A stretch of DNA of 19,833 nucleotides, taken from the NCBI GenBank assembly GCA_938040055.1, contig CALHWY010000017.1:1-19833 (forward strand), given 5' to 3'. Source of the DNA: an uncultured Endomicrobiia bacterium (GTDB taxonomy: Bacteria > Elusimicrobiota > Endomicrobiia > Endomicrobiales > Endomicrobiaceae). A program made the position numbers and the translations under genes. The notes below the pieces were generated by a model. It saw nothing but the letters and a program-made list of their open reading frames with translations, ran no database searches and was not told where the DNA came from. Below are positions 17,201 to 19,039 of the stretch, in pieces (the stretch's first letter is position 1; each line of letters opens with the position of its first letter).

Positions 17201-18933
17201 ACTTCTTTTTCGCTCAATCCCTCTTCTTTTCCCAGCTCTATCGCTTTCTTCTCCGCTTCTATTTCTTCTACTCTCTTGCTCATCAGCCTAGATATTCCGC
17301 CAAAAAAACTTCCTCTCTTTCCGCCTTTCGCAAGCCTGTTCTGATATATATAAGAGCTGTAGCCCGACTTTGTTTCACTTATTATTTGCGTCTGTGAAGT
17401 GTTTGCCGTTTCTTCCGCTTCCTTAGCGGCTTCCGCAGCGTTTTCTCTTACTTCGGTCTCGGAGACGGCCGCCTTTTCCTGCGCCCTTGTCGTATACGGC
17501 GCGCTGGCCGGCGCTTCTTTCCCGTAAGCTTCCAGCGTTTTCTTAACTTCTTCCGCAGACGCTTTTGATATTGTCTCTTCGCGCGTTCTCTTATAGCCTT
17601 TCTTTACCGCTATCTCCGCAACAACCGGCTGTATCGCCAAAATATTTCTGTTTGTATTGTCAAAAACCTCCGCCGTTTCTTTTAAAATATTCTGTCTTAT
17701 CTCTTTTTTCTTTTCCTTTATCTCTTTTGCCGCGTCTTTGATTTCAGAAGCGGCCTTTGCTATCGTCTCTCCTATTTTTGCCGCAACTCCTTTCCGCTCT
17801 TCTTTCTTTTCGGAAGCAAGCACTCCTTCTTTTGTAACCATATTCAGCATGTCAGGCGCGAACAGCCCCGAAATCCTCTTATTCACGCTTTTGTCCTCAT
17901 TTGCCTGATTGCCCAGCACGAGCGCTATCTCCGTTTTCTTATACGTGTTTCCTTCCATTTCAACCAAAGACGAATAATCGCCTATGTTTACGCTTCCGCT
18001 GTGGTCGGCATACATCATAAGCCCTTCGGATATAGCGACATATATATTCTCAGTTCCGCTTTCGTTCTGGTAAAGCGCTATCTGCTCTATGCCGTCTTCA
18101 GGATTTCTGACGGCTATAAGCTCTTTCCCGACTTTCGAACCCGTCTCCTGCACTTTCTCTATCGTCGCAATCGTCACACTTGTCGAGTCTTTCTTCTTCG
18201 CAAGCGCTTTCTGCAGTTTATCCTTCTTTTCATCTACGCTTTGCTCGTTCACATTTTCACTTTTAACGACTTCCGTTTTTTCCGCCTGCACGGACTCTTC
18301 AACTTTCTCGTCTACGGAAATATCCCCTTCCATTTCCCCCATATCTTCGGATTTTTCTTCGTCGTCTTTATCCTTAGCCTGTTTCTGCTCTTCGTTGCGG
18401 CTTTCAGTTTTTGCGTCTCTGAACTCCTCGGATACCGTAGTCTTAAAGCCTCCGCCCCGAACTCCTCCCGATTCAAAAAACTGGTCTACTCTGCTTTGCA
18501 AATCGTTTTTCTTATCCCGATCGTTTTCCGCAGCCCCGTTTTTGTCAAAAGTCGCTATCACTTTCCCCGTATCGTCTATACTCCCTATAGGCTTATCCGC
18601 TCCTTTTGCTTTATCTATAACATTGCCGAACAAGTTCACCGTTATGTTCTGCTTGCTCATTTCCTTTCTCATAGAAGCCGACAAATCGCTTGCTCCGAGA
18701 TCAACCTGCTGGTTCACCGGGCCCGACGCTCCGCCGGCAACCCCTCCGCTTACCATGTTCTGACCGTGCAGCGTTTTGTTCCTTAAATCGTCATCAGTAG
18801 AGCCGAACGCCGCCGCCGGCTGGATTATGTTAATCATAAAACACACCAATACCGTAAGTGACACGGCTTTCATAAATCTGCCGCGCCTCCAGTATGTCCG
18901 GAAATACTCCATGATTTTTTCTTTGATTTTCAT
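1..18933 (-). CDS. Giant exported multidomain protein with C39-like peptidase and SecA-like ATPase (3' end outside window)
   Basis: At least 6,311 codons with no stop in the window; the C-terminus lies beyond base 1. The start is the ATG at 18933-18931, five bases after GGAGG, followed directly by a signal peptide. Internal Met8 and Met21 have no ribosome binding site. The same frame contains every motif I could locate: Cys1238/His1326/Asp1342 of a C39-like peptidase, GxGKT at 4915-4919, DEAH at 5049-5052, SGT at 5235-5237 and GRSGR at 5509-5513. Domain order is signal peptide, charged region, helical repeats, peptidase, cationic repeat, hydrophobic block, beta-hairpin region, YD-like beta region, 46-residue repeats, beta region, second hydrophobic block, helical linker, SecA-like motor, helical tail. 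No known family covers the whole chain. I infer a secreted or surface-attached effector-like machine. The exact role is unknown. Giant genes are known in Omnitrophota, which fits but does not prove the source. Confidence 0.93.
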   Translation of the reverse strand, partial: MKIKEKIMEYFRTYWRRGRFMKAVSLTVLVCFMINIIQPAAAFGSTDDDLRNKTLHGQNMVSGGVAGGASGPVNQQVDLGASDLSASMRKEMSKQNITVNLFGNVIDKAKGADKPIGSIDDTGKVIATFDKNGAAENDRDKKNDLQSRVDQFFESGGVRGGGFKTTVSEEFRDAKTESRNEEQKQAKDKDDEEKSEDMGEMEGDISVDEKVEESVQAEKTEVVKSENVNEQSVDEKKDKLQKALAKKKDSTSVTIATIEKVQETGSKVGKELIAVRNPEDGIEQIALYQNESGTENIYVAISEGLMMYADHSGSVNIGDYSSLVEMEGNTYKKTEIALVLGNQANEDKSVNKRISGLFAPDMLNMVTKEGVLASEKKEERKGVAAKIGETIAKAASEIKDAAKEIKEKKKEIRQNILKETAEVFDNTNRNILAIQPVVAEIAVKKGYKRTREETISKASAEEVKKTLEAYGKEAPASAPYTTRAQEKAAVSETEVRENAAEAAKEAEETANTSQTQIISETKSGYSSYIYQNRLAKGGKRGSFFGGISRLMSKRVEEIEAEKKAIELGKEEGLSEKEVKDLLNKARKDGVSAQGVLALLNKAKEEGVSLRDLYGTLMGDGARAVSGRKGGQIQSVFRRAGGGIGIRIADEGVDLKDVMKALDEGMSVKDLVKASKAAKASGTSLSALMRNIGGAGIGFSMLGNRIGIIGDKGLGDVVSLVNMAKEEGMDIKQVGSLLRQAGRQGVSASDLLKFMVKAKEEGISFKEAANRLMRRGGKGFLNRRKNIKAAVEAVKKGKNVKEALGITRPAADSGSGVAVSMDDGKVEIKKGGVHIKSDVQKDRKTSAQNKDGVDKSVDADGSKSKTDKPVSEINKSEIAVAESEESKPEAAQTRPSEKKKLATTGDVINRTSELFKQMQASENPKNDQAMAASIGIKAAKQVFKEIDEAYGDKGLAESVKDAFKEGLEEASYEQKLSESAQGKAFLETREEIRKIAGKIDGISEEDKKAISEAKNMDELKAAVNGLKEKNSLFAALLLAVIAKGEQKLSLSGIFKKANLSLTKKEFFEAIYGKGKKGALARLMSALGLSAGFFLTAKDMKMIGKAKSLDELKAFVNKLEKKKGFFGKFWGKITAAKLKAVIAKAEAKEKEIRSEGEKGKTDGAESGEDDGYGGFDPELVNKLMEQTGLSKEEVVAQLTKTKEDSKRVDAEKGLPEGSTFNEAMTRLKEFLDKGGSILNCAADAMFNYAAGAVAKGLLALQALCAEIAMGNFNETSIRDGQLHTSMAAQTEALSLHGIDASGYKVTMEDFINGMNPGDKAIIWVDENHFITVIKNEDGTFDIIDPNKNNGKAMTFSAQEMHTLLSGGAAHTTDGTSVQGYTKVTDANGQMRVLSDSKGVSERGRKISQIDLKNIKGAKGNPFKAIGKAFKSVGKAIGKAFKAVGKAFKAVGKWISKNWKKIVAAVAVVVAVVAVVALTVFTFGAGLAALAGVAGAIGLSGAAASVAAVGMATAIVGAGVAAAGYGLAAVGKMTGQKWLQKVGGTMAGVGMIAMVAGVAITAGAFMMGAAGALAAKAGVAVTGSVGLGTGAGVSMGTIASSVVAGTVYSGMMSAATAVVYGAMYLAGSAMKSMGKEYNIGWMEKAGNMMEAMGKAGLKQVVANGLTIGINTPFFSIGFSVGYDIDNGGMTIGMNSSFQAGPVSLGYRYSRNTVTGENKHGFNLGFSSGSDVGKAIDFNLGINYSSKNGMSFNYGLSVDKTFNYSLSVDEKGEMTFGLGVERDGFTAGINYNTETGMSYYAGYMNRSEGDRHFRNQYGVTFSYTPSSKTIGVDLNGRFGGYNQGLSIHYNAKDGSTTISLSGGANDGSGKWFDNAFGYSLSATVRKGEITSMSFGMTMADAAVSGAGVKFGATAVSDGRGGYQASSYYEKMKMRANPAMHTKTREKKDGRGLELVDGYGKVLATLDKSGELYTPQGIILGNFGAGLNSYQSSRILNAYGAGGNIAAAFNAALANGVQEIKEYDRSGKLIASAVKNENLDTLIGGMSAYTIDVVQGVSPEIAASSALAAMTGVKAGTSKIYGIYNNGPGSFTGVVFDGETAYKNFAADNDGQSNLSRALHSEGVSRVLYGNGSGKIYGADKTKTGKTNLREFTSSLDQNGNSRIIQRWTEMNLSEDVKITDIAMIADKGLKLNKRSKQIVYTRDSANPASVGLSYYDAERKKVITYDFTLSENMIESWNENISSGIFKANGAMSYEIDNFKYSIVMDLSSIFGKEMDLGALNPDEMSKLTSRMFDEKTNRIVNIQNADGQTFTYRGVTLNKNGTVSERNSEGLGVKPSLSRQIWDEDKNGYTVKTYGEVDVKVSGGKVKVKSDLDSPSMAYSTQHFGYIIDPATGSRSAVCDHLSYYVPDGSSAIFNGQKITNNTGEIINFSANIGPDGKTQYSGEIPEFKDAKISYADSFGNVIDGQFSGSFEIKEIYNKDTGKTVSLSMGFSFDSTIKKQDNGRFNVQQGIASRGKTADNKSGENKTSERVGKSGLSSAGEAQAEGSGQAPASRSVYKVNETILGNDGSGYYDINAEILSLNFDGSFNLTGVGATALDGSQAKSLGIDGTLTGNLQMTANGWASAVKDGSEYILGATAKVSGIDKNGVRTETNYDAVGLLRNVRTKDGESETVTRVELGKNADGTTKYGYTTNVKVRADNNTKSALGWYARPNGVQAAKGGFVEFSVRYDAKGRPVMSGTANYTFGHNILSNETDGARFFEEYRFESVTDKQGKTSTTLAGRTMSYDNGAGSICPAMMIDSNRLLVADGSNFNMVSVNAANKANPLGGMTKIDTAKESTLLIEHPEIKYYYAYANIKVKDGMIDLGKPSNIQIYTGKDTGVKGWTDVFETTALSASDNIAFAKSGQAYVFDSNARIWKTIVDGDKIGEYTASYADVNGKNVCSLTTDLSGKYINEQTNSLKWSSGSLIVTMGSDGTGNPVIKRLYNNAVYNQSLAGTEVKPNAGPGDPLKGVKWQSGSITVTLNGDVNAPKQSTVYNNAVYTQNLKGTFVNKAKMPGVKWTGGSMTVILNGNADNPRQKIIYDNATYRQNLKGTFVNKAKMPGVKWTGGSMTVILNGNADNPRQKIIYDNATYDQALAGTLIKPDAASGDPLKGIKWKSGSMTVTLNGDSDNVKQKVSYNNAIYEQKLTGDVDPKKAPGVKWESGKVVVTLNGDGSKPETEYVGAKYSAPLPDGTRAEVTLDKKGKPVGQPVIAGKPVINESTKTMSARKPYTHSAYHNDTGIGSEESGFTTTMWKFDKSGKEVKIDVVVKAQEQSYLIWTNSSQTVEIYVDGKLVDTASDSGSSWGWNGRASDAVKYAEGKLGEYKFTDKYTVNIEAYSGDLIPKGLTGGINTKTTATVVLPATAEFPDGTKLITETIEHRAALPDGGYVANAYVSRDGVAGKTDAAAPQVLSMTIRDVGIVPLNADAPNANLLLTNAKENIISFNYDINGNLESVSQYQAESFILNNKTEAMVIMPGGSTENVNGEIKGIPAGIGQGLGFISSTYEKNVGDYINSMNEADIPTITKTDITGKEHKIRPYYQTTPESKGEKVLFYDLKEQNRREILVIDDRNDRDPYQYTKTTEEYLSSKGYKKGVDYERCEYTDDRKFKLIYDDNLSDAKIIFNGNYDGNGDRKFTVDSIKFDQNKGFVVTAGVFMTDKIFKVTGDTSIGSGGGSAPSTTDKHLHQISASIDGDKLELTATGYNEGNDKSKAAISFGAGQLMQDTITGYSFDHFYAGTDLTFVKPSTITSTQDFTSDEANKNGRSISNSSADAGYLTNQSIGITAEAGSKVFLNKDTGLSQLASNIIESSQRTGTFNVTNEFTIGGSTYRMEKNIVGNQTWKEAAFVKGTDLQVQTAEGTWRNVEVGESLMGEGEYKGNGVINYGWWSGKMDLNESATNFEISKAWYARSVEAVGGFVSSVVGVVEGVVNSAIWVADGLINGLKFQNYGDFAWGVAKYDENGMLISGNEGLTIGAMGMFNKNYSQLTTKDTVKAAVGGAVAIAAVCIVVATGGLGLAAVVPALAAAEISGAALAASAAFTAYFASQAAMNAYDAFAAEGIGSVSGWFNVAACLLSVAFPMRVGGAVKATGTVAGNAAAQTAVKGGIKVFGRAVANGFKGAVSNVGAALGAQGIHGAITAWSGMAQHMYSMAKLNIAMNAIGGIFGSADEMFGWGVSNLASRNKDSFLGGVAVNILAAGQGNIFAMNPGQSLQFGLAMYVGMPIAQGIAGGIKAMFAPATNALTGAVEKTIIGKVLGRTQGLLAKAEGSALARIATGSFEEWFKEGALQHFILAPLGVKDELAEILVEFMSPNGAGVAYTNAEYANQINNIGNGSSSSTPGSNAVNFINNMFAMNGFANTSVAFDGSGFILSQNGRQIGDIIAVSDIAQIQSFMAAIGAIAQVAGEGNFAASVDANIPVLMAGGMSIINAKQVDAQNLMLAQRAALQSNSVNEGFIQNAYVAAENHGGFSTRHSVASQLWSNFRTGHDAPSLSVQARAEISALVARNSGADGKFDVRNIVDALNHENKQQSVQAVNDLITIITLSNSKVLNKTENGNFLFNNSTVVDAINGIKIDPSNNALNMQMLQNLAQIGAIASIYNNEAPALKNNEIADAAAAKMSEISSVVDNMADGQSVQFENEKLAGGGNTGYLSYINSDGNTVNLASFNINEELVAFAANAMILSSQSGSFSSKTLNAMLNSISAAAEQNIKAEETEQKERAEKIRTINEILSNKDDLSARKQAEAVNGLLNSEDADTRRLAALMLFNNRDMITTGFMTNQAMQDMAKAVLSGKSTMTDEGRLDSEYITGESIDSNYLTYINYDSAFNALAEAVTMAETETIKKKYGYEYRTGGDNLGQFGALLDALTGGSFAIYADVGFGKTIIADTMSWLRSYMGKADMDLILQNDSEVNNHLKNRWLMGQHGTTIYVMQEIVQSAQKEPNKIVDFNGEQITAIERFRRVMGDENAVRIWLDSEYGFGGTTAESQAVEGNSELKQIMQKHQDRTSRLTIADEAHKFMESTMSYVMSSGASTTLADDPEFTVERQKALVSLYDIAADLKKGVDFNIDPTNGQVVFTDKGKEKAEEAIKKQKIKDATTGKIKSMVQAMADKGSNKYMISDDIGLVGADAAGKLVTMSGGQAQPSMVLSDYSYAYSAAIQCLGEDTDKFKALASVRTSRTSYGTSRSRLFYGKGQYVAMSGTLSHVDKLSEVLGMPVVRFGTEKNFDFEATTVGEVSKKFNKQRLSLKAEIKNMEQEMAKSAADKKGVSIISRQLNLKKSMLEDTNAAIEILSKLSNLSAAQAVETLGEEMKNTKGSSAEMRALAMTYEALNTVEVVEFSARQGYIDADGNITDKGITRMAEDIIKDAGKGLNQLFVSLSDRTLNDLRVKIEELLKAEGKDFEICDINGTVGKDSIFSEDADGNKKGYIISSNDTTRIVLANERGGMGLDFTGNWSVKSDSSNAVYSFIHQTFGRSGRHMEKGERFTRTIYANMSEVNDLLADVKTAGLYEWIKGNFTEKIVNGVDVNFEFSKYRIFDGIRTADDITTKMSLGKQILLAKMYKGLVQSSSALMFGMIDTLNDVGVTSALANLITAAENADNSVAAETIRKIQTDVFNNHTDGAMSVGRGELLDGKDQITNSLEQQREKAKKVFNTVMASLNSLGVAKNSELYKQAAAWTAAWENAAYNQQGSEAAAKNKEKIVSLDDANPATVQKAFDIIYARAQQIMPYFGSYQRESGVTTIEQVAKTLGNDSEFIEMLKAENSPYIVGNNLTYDGRVLFENYAKLTGKTETLANIYIDDEAAKALMQLLLQFFGVDFTSAGPGDKKSACQASKFMADNDIAIEKLINLSNYTGSFGVDLNKVPLEKVKVALTDLGIDLNGLSDGKIRDIFVKTVLNAEYDASVAANLRSAQPDAMLMKMIEFAGVDSSGKATAESLEAFMPSASKYTRASLVKIYNQFNKTYSQVKNSVYNKPLTAREKIAARQAAFKKKYPVIVNSIESTKDLIINTLGFMVFKAPAFKILGSVFGASAHAVREAWQVSGFSDTLREAGAFMTLSILERVFKRDKITDAGAGEAKLGVSGTVAAAAVGITDAIAEIWNGISTRRNIGKLDKLVNVSMSDIAKESKEEIAMRLAIAGYSGAHINKGVSNFVWMMENMPGAQEALKDLKLSDIEKFEIFSSLTERAKKGELDISGIRAKEIIDIVKGKKSAGEVLDKGMILESYENGAVKSASKGEGERADYGNIKELKASQLDETAKYFDNKEELERMLSLAEE
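2270..4370 (-). other. SecA-like protein-translocase ATPase domain (residues about 4855-5555)
   Basis: The motifs occur in SecA order. Walker A ADVGFGKT is at 4912-4919 (SecA TGEGKT). A segment ending EYGFGGT resembles SecA NEFGFD. ADEAHKFMES then SSG is at 5048 onward (SecA DEVDSILID then ISG). A preprotein-cross-linking-like insertion has FNIDPTNGQVVFTDKG at about 5098-5114. AMSGTL with ELGM-like continuation is at 5233-5238 (SecA GMTGTA). RIVLANERGGMGLDF (about 5470-5485) matches SecA motif V, and QTFGRSGRHMEKG at 5506-5518 matches SecA QLRGRSGRQGDPG. Key ATPase residues Lys4918, Asp5049, Glu5050, Arg5510 and Arg5513 are present. A helical-scaffold-like tail follows. SecA pushes unfolded proteins through a channel using ATP, so this looks like a divergent motor of that family fused into an exported chain. 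Divergence is strong, so translocase activity is unproven. Confidence 0.8.
4371..6049 (-). other. Helical linker before the motor domain (residues about 4296-4854)
   Basis: Mostly helical, Ala/Asn/Gln-rich sequence with no recognised enzyme motif. A Gly/Ser-rich hinge lies around 5810-5840. A HEAT-like helix pair (SARKQAEAVNGLL followed by DTRRLAALMLFNNRDM) lies near 4500-4650, after a Glu/Lys-rich helix. It leads directly into the SecA-like region. Confidence 0.45.
6050..7110 (-). other. Second hydrophobic block (residues about 3942-4295)
   Basis: It begins with a Val/Gly-rich helix (FVSSVVGVVEGVVNSAIWV). A YDENGMLI motif near 6920-6955 comes next, followed by long hydrophobic runs at about 6660-6855 (AAVGGAVAIAAVCIVVATGG onward). 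Amphipathic Ala/Gly/Met helices continue to about 6050. The composition matches the first block but without the cationic lead-in. It sits between the shaft-like region and the motor domain, the position of a translocation region if the C-terminal part is delivered across a membrane (inference). Confidence 0.55.
7111..9249 (-). other. Beta-rich region after the tandem repeats (residues about 3229-3941)
   Basis: No enzyme is recognised. A probable beta-sandwich around 8890-9130 contains YLIWTNSSQTVEIYVDGKLVD-like strands with a Trp-rich loop, similar in character to sugar- or ligand-binding modules. A further YD-like motif (NYDINGNLESV) lies near 8457-8488. Around 7770-7830 there is a glycine/serine-rich hinge. 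The last 200 residues carry tryptophans (WKEA, GTWRN, GWWSG) before the second hydrophobic block. Confidence 0.45.
9250..10110 (-). repeat. Six tandem 45-52-residue beta repeats (residues about 2942-3228)
   Basis: Each unit has the form KWxSGSxTVTLNGD, a variable Pro/Lys turn, YNNAxYxQxLxGT and a linker ending PGV or LKGV. KW anchors are spaced 52, 46, 46, 51 and 45 residues apart. The two middle units are identical at the DNA level over 131 bases, while outer units have diverged. Units with the longer linker (GDPLKG) alternate around the short-linker ones, suggesting repeated unequal recombination. The pattern suggests stacked beta-sandwich or beta-solenoid modules, typical of stalks on surface proteins. 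Confidence 0.85.
9548..9816 (-). repeat. Exact 131-bp direct repeat, 138-bp period
   Basis: Bases 9548-9678 and 9686-9816 are identical, separated by seven bases, giving a period of 138 bases or 46 codons. Identity at third codon positions shows recent duplication or gene conversion within the tandem-repeat region. The copies keep the reading frame. Confidence 0.95.
10111..13248 (-). other. Long beta-rich region with scattered YD-like motifs (residues about 1896-2941)
   Basis: About 1,050 residues of Gly/Asp/Asn-rich, strand-forming sequence without a recognised enzyme. Motifs resembling the Rhs/YD repeat (YDxxGxL) recur: YDRSGKLI near 12856-12890, YDAERKKVI near 12271-12308, YDAVGLL near 10964-10990 and YDAKGRPV near 10736-10766. 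They are widely spaced, not in a regular array, and the canonical Rhs core motifs are not seen. A flexible Ser/Gly/Lys-rich stretch lies around 11290-11400. The region probably forms an extended scaffold between the first membrane-active block and the tandem repeats. Confidence 0.5.
13249..13971 (-). repeat. Gly/Tyr/Phe-rich beta-hairpin region (residues about 1655-1895)
   Basis: Short strands of 8-12 residues alternate aromatic or small residues with Gly and Ser (for example FSIGFSVGYD, VSLGYRYSRN, MSFNYGLSVD, FTAGINYNTE). They are separated by turns rich in Asn, Gly and Asp. The strand spacing resembles an outer-membrane barrel or a repeat beta-sheet shell, although glycine is too frequent for an ordinary porin. 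No specific family recognised. Confidence 0.55.
13999..14559 (-). other. First hydrophobic Ala/Gly/Val block, possible membrane insertion region (residues 1459-1645)
   Basis: About 185 residues of strongly hydrophobic Ala/Val/Gly/Met sequence begin with AAVAVVVAVVAVVALTVF. Several further segments long enough to cross a membrane follow, separated by short turns with Lys, Gln or Gly. This is far from the signal peptide and not a stop-transfer of normal kind. It could insert into a target membrane, like the translocation regions of large toxins, or fold as a buried helical bundle inside an Rhs-like shell. Confidence 0.6.
14560..14682 (-). repeat. Cationic amphipathic 7-residue repeat (GKAFKAV) before hydrophobic block (residues 1418-1458)
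   Basis: The segment begins NPFKAIGK, repeats GKAFKxV several times and ends WISKNWKKI. DNA copies at 14588-14607 and 14609-14628 are identical over 20 bases at a 21-base period, and more diverged copies extend to 14679. The peptide would be a positively charged amphipathic helix ending at a membrane hairpin. Similar lysine/tryptophan-rich helices followed by hydrophobic segments precede toxin domains in many Rhs-type polymorphic toxins, which I recall as family knowledge. The sequence shows only the physical pattern. Confidence 0.75.
14824..15276 (-). other. C39-like cysteine peptidase domain (residues about 1220-1370)
   Basis: The papain-like C39 pattern is visible. A cysteine followed by small residues opens a helix (NCAADAM, Cys1238), with helices and a short turn after it. 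Then come a DFINGMNPGDKAIIWV segment, a histidine at the start of a strand (ENHFITVI, His1326) and an aspartate in DIIDPN (Asp1342). C39 domains cut leader peptides or polyproteins, typically after double glycine. The glutamine that normally lies six residues before the cysteine is replaced by glycine (Gly1232), so the oxyanion hole differs. It may be an active variant or a binding-only version. Within a giant exported chain, self-processing is the obvious candidate role (inference). Confidence 0.72.
15421..15921 (-). repeat. Duplicated helical module with AK-x(1,2)-DELKA-V motif (residues about 1006-1170)
   Basis: Two related modules sit 92 residues apart. One is centred on NMDELKAAV (Asp1016) and the other on SLDELKAFV (Asp1108). 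Both continue with a lysine-rich helix, a phenylalanine pair and a segment ending in VIAKxE. The first copy has an inserted LTKKEFFEAIYG segment. The arrangement suggests an old internal duplication of a three-helix unit. It lies just before the peptidase domain and could be its pro-segment or substrate-recognition part, which is inference. Confidence 0.5.
16519..17220 (-). repeat. Helical repeats of the form EEGVSxxDLxxLLxKAK (residues 572-805)
   Basis: Degenerate repeats of 18-35 residues recur. Each has a helix-capping turn (KEEGVS, RKDGVS, DEGVD, DEGMS, KEEGMD, RQGVS, KEEGIS) followed by an amphipathic helix of the type DLxxLLxKA. I count about eight turns, interrupted by glycine-rich segments at about 614-632 and 670-690. 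Spacing is irregular. Such solenoid-like helical repeats usually bind proteins, but no partner can be read from sequence. The repeats end at a KEALGI motif, after which the chain becomes charged and disordered. Confidence 0.65.
17221..18807 (-). other. Charged, low-complexity N-terminal region (residues 43-571)
   Basis: No catalytic domain is recognised here. Lys/Glu/Asp-rich stretches lie around residues 150-235 and 320-400, with heptad-like patterns that suggest coiled coils or extended charged linkers. A short more ordered stretch at about 236-300 has alternating hydrophobic residues. A Thr/Ser/Tyr-rich segment (about 535-550) precedes the helical repeats. Its likely job is a spacer after the signal peptide. 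Confidence 0.55.
18808..18933 (-). other. Extended N-terminal signal peptide of the giant protein (residues 1-42)
   Basis: A basic, unusually long n-region of 22 residues includes WRRGR at 15-19. A hydrophobic core follows at about 23-37, then PAAA with a probable signal peptidase I site after Ala42 (A40-A41-A42, then FGS). This indicates Sec-dependent export across the inner membrane. The long n-region recalls the extended signal peptides of very large secreted proteins. The twin arginine is not in a proper Tat context because Arg19 sits where Phe is expected. The mature chain begins with polar sequence, so a cleaved signal is more likely than an anchor. Confidence 0.82.
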
Positions 18934-18937
18934 TTTA

Positions 18938-18943
18938 TCCTCC
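18938..18943 (-). promoter_or_regulatory. Ribosome binding site of the giant gene
   Basis: GGAGGA on the minus strand, with four bases to the ATG at 18933. It is a near-perfect Shine-Dalgarno sequence, fixes the start codon and suggests strong initiation. Confidence 0.9.
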
Positions 18944-18964
18944 AAAACTTCTTTATTTTTTTAT

Positions 18965-18992
18965 CCTATATTCTTCTCTTTTTATCACACAA
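18965..18992 (-). promoter_or_regulatory. Weak candidate promoter for the giant gene
   Basis: TTGTGT (18992-18987) and TATAGG (18970-18965) are 16 bases apart on the minus strand, which would place the start of transcription about 25 bases before the ATG. The boxes match consensus poorly. The argument for a promoter here is mainly positional: a strong terminator ends at 18993, so the giant gene needs its own start unless read-through supplies it. Confidence 0.3.
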
Positions 18993-19039
18993 AAAATAAG
19001 AATCTCGGCACACAAAACTTATGCCGAGATTCTTATTTT
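18991..19039 (-). terminator. Intrinsic terminator of the 203-residue gene
   Basis: A perfect 18-bp inverted repeat has arms 18993-19010 and 19022-19039 around an 11-base loop. On the minus strand the 3' arm ends in a run of six T (18996-18991). The stop codon of the upstream gene lies in the loop and its last six codons form the stem. The arms also begin with A on the other side, so it could act in both directions. Confidence 0.9.

Noticed and set aside
18001..18786. Long plus-strand open frames (261 residues here; also 18089-18763, 16751-17344, 14830-15375, 15539-16024 and 446-916)
   Set aside because: They lie antisense to the giant gene and give low-complexity Phe/Ser/Leu/Ala-rich translations expected from the complement of Lys/Glu/Ala-rich coding sequence. 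None shows a good ribosome binding site or domain that I recognise.
18855..18890. Tat signal in the giant protein's n-region
   Set aside because: The RR pair is followed by Gly-Arg-Phe rather than x-Phe-Leu-Lys. A folded Tat substrate of this size is unlikely, and the Sec-type features are sufficient.
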